From: Candidatus Zixiibacteriota bacterium | GTDB lineage: Bacteria > Zixibacteria > MSB-5A5 > GN15 > FEB-12 | Assembly (NCBI GenBank): GCA_024278935.1 | Contig: JAJRSF010000026.1 | Span: 1 to 35,331, forward strand | Direction: 5' to 3' | DNA: 35,331 nt | Shown here: positions 17,515 to 24,208 of the stretch, in pieces | Numbering within the stretch: the first letter of the stretch is position 1 | Layout of the letters: each line of letters begins with the position of its first letter | Position numbers and translations under genes: made by a program | Notes under the pieces: model-generated | Told to the model about the DNA's origin: nothing | The model's database searches: none | The model's input: the letters and a program-made list of their open reading frames with translations, nothing else

Positions 17515-18741
17515 TTATTTCCGTAAAACCTTGATAACCGAGAGTTTTGCTGCTTGGTGAGCAGGAAAGATTGCCGCCAAAAAGCAAATGAAGATTGTAA
17601 AGACACCAGCTAACAAAAATTCATACCACTTAATGACAAATGGCAGATACGAGATAAAATAAATATCAGGCGGAAGCGAAATAATCTCGAACTCATTTTG
17701 AATCGCAATTGCGACAATAGCAAGTAGCCATCCCGCAAAAACACCACCAAAACCAATCCATAAGCCGTTTAGTATAAACACTTTACGGATTGCTGCCGGG
17801 GTGAACCCGATAGTTTTGAGAATACCGATTTCCTGACGTTTTTCCATCGTCATCATGACTAAAGTAGAGATAATTGAGAAAGCTGCCACCAGTACAATCA
17901 GCAAGAATCCGAGCATAAGGACAATTTTTTCAATCTCAATCCATGTGAAAAGCTGTTTGTATAAGACATTCCATGGGATGACATCGTATTTGAAACCTAA
18001 AATTCCATCTATCAGAGCCGACAAATCTTCGGCCATATAAATATCTTCAAGTTTCAGATGAATCGCAGTGACACCATCGCCGGTTTTAAATAATTTCTGA
18101 GCAGATTCAAGCGAGATATAAGCAAGCTGTCCATCAAATTCGTGCATTCCAGTTTCAAAAATGCCTGCGATATAAAACTTAGCCAATTTGGGTGGCGACT
18201 TACGACTGAACGTTTCTTTATTTAAGGAATACAGAATAACAGATTCACCGAGATAGACCCCTAACCGATTGGCAAGTTGATTGCCGATTACCATAGTTTG
18301 GATTGTATCATCTTCTGTTATAAGCGGTCTGAAATCATATTCGCCGAGGATAATATCTTTTTTAATATTTGCTGTATTCTCTTCGAGTTCCGGGATAATC
18401 CCCCGAACCATGACCCCATCTCCCCCCGATGCTGATGAAATTGCTGTTTTGTAATAGATAAATGGCGATGCCGCTATGACACCATCGATTTCTTCGACCT
18501 GCTTAACAAGCGGCATATAATCTTCAATAATACCAGTCTGTTTGGGGAAGATAGAAATGTGCGATGTTGTCCCGAGGAGTCGTGATCTGATTTCAGATTC
18601 AAAGCCGTTATGCAATGCCATCACAAAACAAACTACCCCAACGCCGAGCATGACTCCGACGATTGAAATCCATGTTGAAAGGGAGAGAAATTTCCGACCG
18701 GATTTCATATATCTGTTTGCTATAAATGTCTCGTATCTCAT
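17515..18741 (-). CDS. lolC: lipoprotein-releasing system permease, LolC/LolE family
   Basis: From ATG at 18741 the product is 408 residues (MRYETFIANRYMKSGRKFLS, the classical LolC/E opening); upstream in-frame codons to 18777 overlap the promoter and are discounted. One membrane helix is at about 25-47 (ISIVGVMLGVGVVCFVMAL), a periplasmic MacB-like domain at about 48-265, and three C-terminal helices follow with the FtsX/MacB signature MEKRQEIGILKTIGFTPAAI and the end AAIFPAHQAAKLSVIKVLRK. Only one permease gene is present, so it probably acts as a homodimer with LolD, as in systems with a single LolF-type permease. Confidence 0.9.
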   Translation of the reverse strand: MRYETFIANRYMKSGRKFLSLSTWISIVGVMLGVGVVCFVMALHNGFESEIRSRLLGTTSHISIFPKQTGIIEDYMPLVKQVEEIDGVIAASPFIYYKTAISSASGGDGVMVRGIIPELEENTANIKKDIILGEYDFRPLITEDDTIQTMVIGNQLANRLGVYLGESVILYSLNKETFSRKSPPKLAKFYIAGIFETGMHEFDGQLAYISLESAQKLFKTGDGVTAIHLKLEDIYMAEDLSALIDGILGFKYDVIPWNVLYKQLFTWIEIEKIVLMLGFLLIVLVAAFSIISTLVMMTMEKRQEIGILKTIGFTPAAIRKVFILNGLWIGFGGVFAGWLLAIVAIAIQNEFEIISLPPDIYFISYLPFVIKWYEFLLAGVFTIFICFLAAIFPAHQAAKLSVIKVLRK

Positions 18742-18747
18742 CGGTTT

Positions 18748-18777
18748 ATTATACACTAAAACAGTTGAGAAAGGCAA
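18748..18777 (-). promoter_or_regulatory. probable housekeeping promoter of the lolC-clpC operon
   Basis: On the minus strand TTGCCT (18777-18772) and TATAAT (18753-18748) are spaced by 18 bases, only six bases upstream of the lolC ATG. A start there would give a very short leader, so the -10 match may serve another use. On the plus strand TTGAGA (18765-18770) and TAATAA (18788-18793), 17 bases apart, could serve the divergent 19038 gene. Confidence 0.4.
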
Positions 18778-19037
18778 GATTTAATAGTAATAATTTAGAA
18801 GATAAGCAAATGCCTCGTCGCAATTTATACGCTTTCGTGAAATCGTTTGACTTGGTAACGCAGAAACTGTATTTTATCATTGTACATGAGAATGTGATGG
18901 GATCTAATTGGCTCAAATTTATCTGGGAGCAAAAAAAGCAATCCCGAAATCTTAAAAATTTAATACCGCCTAAAACATATATATCGAATAAAAAACTTAA
19001 CTTTTCATATAAAAAACCTCTAACCAAGGAGTTTCAA

Positions 19038-19391
19038 ATGAAACGAATTTTATTCGTGTTAGCCCTTATGCTGGCACTCACTGTATGCTTTGTCGGACAG
19101 GCATTTGCATTAAATTATCCATATGGCGATATTCGCAATAACGACCCGGATGGTGGCGACGATCACCCATGGGGTGGCGATGAAATCGGCACAGTTCCTC
19201 CCGGAGTATCAAAATACAGCGGTACAACATTTTCAACAGGTATCATTGTAGTTGATCTATTCTTCAAATATATCATAATCGAAAAAATTGAATATATTAA
19301 CGATCGTATTGAAGTAAAAGATAGCCGTACGACCGGTAATATCGAATTCCGTAAATATTCATCTTTAGAAGATGAGGGACTTCGTAAATGA
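19038..19391 (+). CDS. small exported protein upstream of the sigma-54 activator, unknown
   Basis: The product is 117 residues. ATG at 19038 has a clear AAGGAG seven bases upstream; the open frame extends further 5' but without protein-like features. Residues 1-25 are a signal peptide (ILFVLALMLALTVCFVGQAF, cleavage after AFA). The mature part has an Asp/Gly-rich start (NNDPDGGDDHPWGGDE) and a moderately hydrophobic segment IIVVDLFFKYIIIEKIEYI. No family is recognised. Its stop overlaps the next start (ATGA), so it is translated with the sigma-54 activator; it might deliver or sense the signal for it, which is a guess from linkage. Confidence 0.7.
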   Translation: MKRILFVLALMLALTVCFVGQAFALNYPYGDIRNNDPDGGDDHPWGGDEIGTVPPGVSKYSGTTFSTGIIVVDLFFKYIIIEKIEYINDRIEVKDSRTTGNIEFRKYSSLEDEGLRK

Positions 19392-21643
19392 AGATTGAGA
19401 ACCAAAACCGCGAAGATTTCTTAGGCTCGATGCATCATTTTCTTGACGCATTGATGGGCAAAAGAGATTTTATCGGTGCTGTGAAGTATTACGAGTCACA
19501 TCGTAGTGAACTTCAACAGTCCGGTGTCGCGGCAGGAGCGATTCATCACACAGCAAGCAAAGCATACGCTTCTCTCACTCAACTTCAGCAAGCACTTAAA
19601 ACTGCTCGTATAGCTCAAAATTCCGCCACAATAGAAGGTAATAATAATCTTCTAGCTGATATCTTTTTAACCATTGGATCAATTTTGAGAGACCTGAGTG
19701 AATTCAAAGAAGCGGAGAAAGCATACCGTGATGCTGAATCGATTTTCCGCCGCAATGATTCATTAGAAGGACAAAGTCGTGCTTTAAATATTCTAGCAGG
19801 ACTGTTCTTTAAACAAACTGACTACAACAATGCACTCTCTATATTAATCGACGCTCTAGAGATTGCGAAAAAACTTGATGATAAGAAAAAATTGGCATTC
19901 ATGATGGGAAATATCGGTCGTATTTATACATTCACCGGTAATTTTTCAGAAGCAAAAAAACATCTTCTTACTTCCATAGAACTTTCCGAAAGTTTAGGCA
20001 ACTGCCTTGAAACTGCTCGGGGGCTTTTATCGGTCGGATATATTTATATGCAAGAAGCTGATTATAAAAATGCTGAACAATCGTTTGAAAAAGCGTACCC
20101 TCTTATTATCAGCACACAAAGTAAACGTGACGAAGTATATTACCTTACCTATGTCGGTGAGTTAAAATACAAAATGATGCAGTTTGAACAATCAAGAGAG
20201 AACCTTGCAAAAGCGTTAGTTCTTGCCGAATCAATCGCACCAAACTCCACTTTGTGTGGACATCCACTTCGCCATCTCGCCGAACTGGCTCTGCTTGAAT
20301 CAAACGCAAATATGTCCAGACGTTTTGCTTCACGTGCCTGGGTCATTTTTGAAAAAACATCTGACAAAGTTGAACTTGGTGCATTGTTACGTATCAAAGC
20401 GCAGATTGCTCAACTCAAAGATGAAAAAGCAGAGAGTAAAGTTCTGTTTGTACAATCAATTGAAATGTTGTCGGAGTCTGGGGTACGTTTTGAAAAAGCC
20501 GAAGCACTCAGAGCTGCCGGTAAATCAAAACTGTTTACTTCAAGACAACGATTGACATATTTATTCCGTGCTGAAGAGCTTTATTCTTCTTCACATTTAA
20601 CCGAACGACTGAACCAAGTTGAAAAACTTATTGGTTCGGTTGAGCAAACAACAAAACTAAACAAAGAACCAATCCCTACTCAGGCAGGAATCTGTCCTGA
20701 ACATTTGGAATATCTGACTGCTGATAAAGGAATCAATCAATTCAAATGTCAGTTACCTCTGCTTGGACATACCAACCTACCGGTATTGCTCTCCGGGGAA
20801 ACAGGTGTTGGGAAAGATCATCTGGCTCGCTATTTCCACAACGCTGTCAGACCAACAGGTCCCTACGTTGCGATCAACTGTGCCTCTTTACCGGAGACGC
20901 TTCTTGAGTCAGAACTGTTTGGATTTGTCAAAGGAGCTTTCACCGGTGCCGACAGAAACAAGGAAGGTCTTTTTGTTACTGCCAATACCGGGGTGCTTTT
21001 CCTAGATGAAATCGGCGATATGCCAATTAGCTTGCAGACAAAACTTTTATCGGTTTTAGAAAACAGAAAAGTCGTACCGCTTGGTTCGACAAAAACTGTT
21101 GAGCTTGATTTTAAACTAATCGCTGCGACCAATAAAAACTTAGAGGAAATGGTAGAGCAAGGAACTTTCAGGCGTGATCTCTACTATCGTTTGAGTGGTA
21201 TCAATTTCACCATTCCACCTCTGAGAAATCGGAAAGCGGACATACCAATTCTGCTTGAAAAATTCATGATACAGTCGGGGCTTTTGAAAAAAGGTGACAA
21301 GCTGGAAGTTGAGTTTATCCGTCAGTTTATTGCCTACGATTGGCCGGGTAACACCAGAGAGTTGTATAACAAAGTCAAGCGACTTGAAGTTATGACTATG
21401 ATGGTGACCGAAGGCGACTTGGTTGAACTTTCTCGTACAATGTTTAAAAGCGAAAATGTTTCTGAAGAGAAATCGCTTTTTGATAAAGTTGAAGAGTTCG
21501 AACGGAAAATTATTGTCGAGGCGTTACTTGCTGCCAATGGGAATAAATCCGAAGTTGCCCGAATGCTTGGTATTCATGAAGCAACGGTACGCACCAAACT
21601 CAAACTGTATCAGATTTCTTTAGACTCTTACCAAATGAACTAA
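19388..21643 (+). CDS. TPR-containing sigma-54-dependent transcriptional activator (bEBP)
   Basis: The product is 751 residues. Residues about 15-430 are a run of TPR-like helical pairs (LADIFLTIGSILRDLSEFKE, GNIGRIYTFTGNFSEAKKHL, GLLSVGYIYMQEADYKNAEQ). Residues about 440-680 are the AAA+ sigma-54 interaction domain: Walker A GETGVGKDHLA near 470, ELFGFVKGAFTGAD near 510 with an intact GAFTGA loop, Walker B VLFLDEIGD, and FRRDLYYRLSGI with the arginine finger. A Fis-type helix-turn-helix ends the protein (NKSEVARMLGIHEATVRTKL). It lacks receiver, GAF or PAS domains; the TPR array presumably senses a protein or ligand. It is followed by a control region with paired palindromes and a -24/-12 promoter before the BMC operon, its probable target. 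Confidence 0.92.
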   Translation: MKIENQNREDFLGSMHHFLDALMGKRDFIGAVKYYESHRSELQQSGVAAGAIHHTASKAYASLTQLQQALKTARIAQNSATIEGNNNLLADIFLTIGSILRDLSEFKEAEKAYRDAESIFRRNDSLEGQSRALNILAGLFFKQTDYNNALSILIDALEIAKKLDDKKKLAFMMGNIGRIYTFTGNFSEAKKHLLTSIELSESLGNCLETARGLLSVGYIYMQEADYKNAEQSFEKAYPLIISTQSKRDEVYYLTYVGELKYKMMQFEQSRENLAKALVLAESIAPNSTLCGHPLRHLAELALLESNANMSRRFASRAWVIFEKTSDKVELGALLRIKAQIAQLKDEKAESKVLFVQSIEMLSESGVRFEKAEALRAAGKSKLFTSRQRLTYLFRAEELYSSSHLTERLNQVEKLIGSVEQTTKLNKEPIPTQAGICPEHLEYLTADKGINQFKCQLPLLGHTNLPVLLSGETGVGKDHLARYFHNAVRPTGPYVAINCASLPETLLESELFGFVKGAFTGADRNKEGLFVTANTGVLFLDEIGDMPISLQTKLLSVLENRKVVPLGSTKTVELDFKLIAATNKNLEEMVEQGTFRRDLYYRLSGINFTIPPLRNRKADIPILLEKFMIQSGLLKKGDKLEVEFIRQFIAYDWPGNTRELYNKVKRLEVMTMMVTEGDLVELSRTMFKSENVSEEKSLFDKVEEFERKIIVEALLAANGNKSEVARMLGIHEATVRTKLKLYQISLDSYQMN

Positions 21644-21752
21644 TCGGTAAGTAAGAAAATTATAATCGTTTGCAGAATTTTTGATTTTTTAAATCAGTGT
21701 GAGAGTTATGTCACACACTGGTTGTATTAAAATATTTTTTCACTCCTTGGTT

Positions 21753-21790
21753 AACGGTAAGTCTGTTTTACACAGGCTTACCGTTTTTTT
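21753..21790 (+). terminator. terminator of the sigma-54 activator gene
   Basis: AACGGTAAG (21753-21761) pairs with CTTACCGTT (21777-21785), with an inner CTGT/ACAG stem and eight T residues. A weaker inverted repeat (CAGTGTG with CACACTG) lies at 21693-21719 between the stop and this terminator. Confidence 0.88.
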
Positions 21791-21808
21791 TCGTTTGAAT
21801 ATACGAAA
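21789..21808. promoter_or_regulatory. putative activator site 1 (palindromic UAS)
   Basis: TTTCGTTTGAATATACGAAA is an imperfect palindrome matching the perfect one at 21881-21900 at 17 of 20 positions. It lies about 190 bases before the sigma-54 promoter, a normal enhancer distance. Confidence 0.55.
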
Positions 21809-21880
21809 ACTGCACAATATTCTCACCCTTCCCTATCTCGTTGTCTTTCAGTAACTTTCAATTAATTCTCAAACCATGCC

Positions 21881-21900
21881 TTTCGTACAAATATACGAAA
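21881..21900. promoter_or_regulatory. putative activator site 2 (palindromic UAS)
   Basis: TTTCGTACAAATATACGAAA has perfect 7-base arms (TTTCGTA/TACGAAA). It is 92 bases from site 1 and about 95 bases before the -24 element. Paired, similarly spaced dyads upstream of a -24/-12 promoter are typical of enhancer-binding-protein targets. Confidence 0.65.
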
Positions 21901-21961
21901 AATTTCGCATTCCAATTATTCGAATCCAGTCATCAATTCTATATCGCATTGAACAACAACA

Positions 21962-21978
21962 CGATACCTTCCGTATCG
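21962..21978. promoter_or_regulatory. additional inverted repeat near the BMC promoter
   Basis: CGATAC and GTATCG flank five bases. The word TATCGCATTG also occurs twice nearby (21942-21951 and 21975-21984). This may be a site for a bending protein or a second regulator. Confidence 0.35.
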
Positions 21979-21994
21979 CATTGTCAGGACCCCT

Positions 21995-22012
21995 TTGGCA
22001 TAGAGCTTGCTT
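21995..22012 (+). promoter_or_regulatory. sigma-54 (-24/-12) promoter of the BMC operon
   Basis: TTGGCATAGAGCTTGCTT has GG and GC separated by exactly ten bases and the flanking TTGGCA and TTGCTT expected of a -24/-12 element (consensus TTGGCACG-N4-TTGCT). The predicted start is near 22022. A sigma-54 activator gene ends about 350 bases upstream. Confidence 0.8.
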
Positions 22013-22021
22013 AAGATATAA

Positions 22022-22122
22022 GTGTCATTTTTACTCCCAAATTTTAGCTGTAATCTTTGGGTTTTCTTTTCTCTTTGGTAAGACCATCCGCACACTGAGG
22101 GGAGTGCGGGTGGTTCTTTTTT
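22022..22122 (+). ncRNA. putative leader RNA or small RNA from the sigma-54 promoter
   Basis: Transcription from the -24/-12 element would begin near 22022 and meet a strong hairpin ending in TTTTTT at 22122, giving an RNA of about 100 bases. The shell gene starts about 90 bases later. The RNA is either a free small RNA with partial readthrough, or an attenuated leader. No known riboswitch class was recognised. It has no clear coding capacity. Confidence 0.45.
22083..22122 (+). terminator. terminator-like hairpin inside the BMC leader
   Basis: ACCATCCGCAC (22083-22093) pairs with GTGCGGGTGGT (22104-22114), with one T-G pair, then TCTTTTTT. An outer stem TTTGGTAA (22074-22081) with TTACCAAA (22121-22128) can extend the structure and would bury the T run, a possible switch between two states. 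Confidence 0.75.
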
Positions 22123-22213
22123 ACCAAAAATTTCAAATTTCATTCAGATAAATCAGATAATAAAATCAGAATCTAATTTACAATTTGTCAATAATCATTT
22201 ATGTTCTAATGTG

Positions 22214-22777
22214 ATGTCTGATAAAGCACTAGGATTGATTGAAACCAAGGGATTGATAGGTGCAATCGAAGCAGTCGATGCTGCCGCAAAAGCTGCCGCT
22301 GTTGTTGTATCATCTGTCGAGCTGACTGAAGCTGCCTTTATGACTATAAAAATCGAAGGCGACTTAGGAGCAGTGCAGGCGGCTGTGGAAGCAGGTGCGG
22401 CTGCCGCTGAAAAAATCGGCGAGCTGGTTGCGGTACATGTTATCCCGAACCCATCAGGTGAGATGGCTGCCATCCTGCCCCAAAGAAGATATATCTCAAA
22501 GTACCACCCAAATGACAAACGTCCGGCTCTCACTGATGACAACGCCGAAAACGGATTTCCTGTTGTTAAGAAAAAAAATAAAGTTTCAAAATCGCAAAAC
22601 GTATCAGCGGTTAAAAATAAAATTATAAAAACTCAGCTTGATAAAATGACCGTCGGAGATCTTCGTCAGATAGCAAGGAAACTTGTTGACTTAACTCTCA
22701 AAGGTCGCGAAATTTCAATGGCAAATAAACAACAACTTATAGATGCGATTCGTCGCACTGAAGATAACGGAAACTAA
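22214..22777 (+). CDS. BMC-H shell protein with Rho_N/SAP-like C-terminal extension
   Basis: The product is 187 residues from ATG at 22214; GTG at 22211 is an alternative and neither has a good ribosome site. Residues about 4-90 are one BMC domain (ALGLIETKGLIGAIEAVDAA, IKIEGDLGAVQAAVEAGAAA, HVIPNPSGEM), the hexamer-forming shell fold. Residues about 90-135 are a polar linker rich in Lys and Asn. Residues about 143-183 (LDKMTVGDLRQIARKL, then MANKQQLIDAIRR) match the Rho N-terminal/SAP-like helical pattern, known elsewhere to bind nucleic acid. It is the only BMC-H gene in view. The extension could face the lumen as a scaffold for cargo or bind nucleic acid; both are inference. Confidence 0.9.
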   Translation: MSDKALGLIETKGLIGAIEAVDAAAKAAAVVVSSVELTEAAFMTIKIEGDLGAVQAAVEAGAAAAEKIGELVAVHVIPNPSGEMAAILPQRRYISKYHPNDKRPALTDDNAENGFPVVKKKNKVSKSQNVSAVKNKIIKTQLDKMTVGDLRQIARKLVDLTLKGREISMANKQQLIDAIRRTEDNGN

Positions 22778-22780
22778 ATT

Positions 22781-23098
22781 ATGTTTATAGGAAAAGTTGT
22801 CGGCTCTCTTTGGGCTACCAGAAAAGTAGAAAACACTTCGGGTATAAAATTTCTAATTGTGCAACCGTATAATTTAAACAAAGCACCAAACACTGACACT
22901 GTTGTCGTAGCCGATAACCTTGGTGCCGGCGAAGGTGAACTTGTTATGGTTGCGTACGGACGTGCGGCTCGGATGGCACTCGGCAACGATGACTTATCTA
23001 TCGAGGCTGCTGTGATTGGTATAATTGATGAGTTCACTATTGATGAAAATTCATACCACGGTGAGTTAGACCAAGAGAAATTAAAATTTAAGAAGTAG
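22781..23098 (+). CDS. BMC-P pentameric vertex protein (EutN/CcmL family)
   Basis: The product is 105 residues and begins FIGKVVGSLWATRKVENTSG, the family's opening beta strand, followed by FLIVQPYN, VVVADNLGAGEGELVMVAYG and AVIGIIDEFTID. EutN/CcmL/PduN proteins form pentamers that cap the vertices of the polyhedral shell. It starts four bases after the BMC-H gene. With one BMC-H and one BMC-T gene it completes a minimal shell set. Confidence 0.95.
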   Translation: MFIGKVVGSLWATRKVENTSGIKFLIVQPYNLNKAPNTDTVVVADNLGAGEGELVMVAYGRAARMALGNDDLSIEAAVIGIIDEFTIDENSYHGELDQEKLKFKK

Positions 23099-23105
23099 TA
23101 AGCCA

Positions 23106-23178
23106 TACTTCGACTCCGCTCAGCATGACTTACTATTTACAATATCCACTGAGTCACCCTGAGCATGTCGAAGGGTCA
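23106..23178. repeat. inverted pair of CTTCGAC-type repeats inside the BMC operon
   Basis: ACTTCGACTCCGCTCAGCATGAC is shortly followed by the inverted form GTCACCCTGAGCATGTCGAAG, about 22 bases apart, able to form a long hairpin between the BMC-P and membrane-peptide genes. It could lower or stabilise downstream expression. Confidence 0.7.
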
Positions 23179-23212
23179 GTAATAAGAAAGATTAAAGAAC
23201 AAAGAGTATCGT

Positions 23213-23359
23213 ATGAAAAAATTAAACATCTTTTATCTGTTGGCATTCATCGGAGGCGGATTGCTGTTTGTAGCGGTTGCTTATATTCTGCTTCGTGCAA
23301 GTGGCGTTTGGGACAGACTGACTCCCGACAATGACAATAAATGGATCGAACATGAGTAG
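23213..23359 (+). CDS. 48-residue single-pass membrane protein
   Basis: The frame from ATG at 23213 encodes 48 residues: MKKLNIFYLLAFIGGGLLF and VAVAYILLRASGVW form one membrane helix with a positive N-terminus, followed by a short charged tail (DRLTPDNDNKWIEHE). Base composition is like the BMC genes. The stop overlaps the start of the cyclase-like gene (ATGAGTAG). No family is recognised. It could be an assembly-membrane anchor for the shell or a small partner of the next gene; only its position supports either idea. Confidence 0.6.
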   Translation: MKKLNIFYLLAFIGGGLLFVAVAYILLRASGVWDRLTPDNDNKWIEHE

Positions 23360-24203
23360 AAATCCGTACATTGCAAATAACGTTCCAAAAGTACAATTCT
23401 CAGTATGTGCTTATTTAGATATTCTTGGATTTAAAGATGAGATTAAAAAATCTCACTTAAATGGAAAATCCAATGAATTGCTTTTGAAATTAAAAAAATC
23501 TTTAGACAAATCATTAAAGTATCTAAAAGATAAAGATTCAAAAGAATTTGGAAAACCTTTTGATGATTGGACAATAAAAACATTTACGGACAATATTGTT
23601 TTAGGTTATCCTATAAAAAATTTTGATAAAACATTTTCAGATGACGCTGAATGGGAGTTAGGTACTATTATTGAATGGTTATCATTTTTCCAACTAGAGA
23701 TGTCACTATCAGGTTTTTTTGTTAGAGGTTGTGTATCTGTTGGGGAATTATACATTGATAAAAACATCGTATTTGGAAACGCCTTGTTAGAAGCTCACTG
23801 CGGAGAATCAACTTTAGCTAATTTCCCAAGAATAGTTTTATCTCCTTCCGCTTCTAAACTCATAGAGAAGCATGTTAAATATTATACTCCAACGAGTGGT
23901 GCTCCACAAAATTATAATATACTTATAGATGAAGATGGTTTAATGTACCTTAGTTACTTAGACTTAGTTAGAGAGATGAATGAATCAGATATGTATAATA
24001 CAATAATCGACAATCATAGGACTGTAATTGAAAGAAAACTTTCAAAGTTCAAATCTGATCAAAAAATTTGGAATAAATATTCTTGGAGTGCTAATTATCA
24101 CAACTATATATGTGATAATTATGAACAATTATCTAAAGAGCAAATAATAAATAGCGATTTTTCACCAAGAGACACATTCCAACTATGCCAAAAAATAAAG
24201 TAA
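23352..24203 (+). CDS. uncharacterised protein with class III nucleotidyl-cyclase-like pattern
   Basis: The product is 283 residues from ATG at 23352. SVCAYLDILGFKDEI (about 18-32) resembles the first metal-binding strand of class III cyclases (x-x-D-I-x-G-F), KTFTDNIVLGYP (about 77-88) could supply the second Asp, and FVRGCVSVGELYIDKNIVFG with NALLEAH recalls the R-x-G-x-x-x-G ... G-x-x-x-N-x-A-x-R part. It belongs to a widespread family usually annotated hypothetical. The gene is clearly richer in A+T than the BMC genes on both sides, overlaps the small membrane-protein gene at its start and the PduS-like frame at its end, and looks inserted. Known Pycsar cyclases are antiphage signals, so a defence role is possible but unproved; the catalytic assignment is from pattern only. 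Confidence 0.6.
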   Translation: MSRNPYIANNVPKVQFSVCAYLDILGFKDEIKKSHLNGKSNELLLKLKKSLDKSLKYLKDKDSKEFGKPFDDWTIKTFTDNIVLGYPIKNFDKTFSDDAEWELGTIIEWLSFFQLEMSLSGFFVRGCVSVGELYIDKNIVFGNALLEAHCGESTLANFPRIVLSPSASKLIEKHVKYYTPTSGAPQNYNILIDEDGLMYLSYLDLVREMNESDMYNTIIDNHRTVIERKLSKFKSDQKIWNKYSWSANYHNYICDNYEQLSKEQIINSDFSPRDTFQLCQKIK

Positions 24204-24208
24204 GTACA

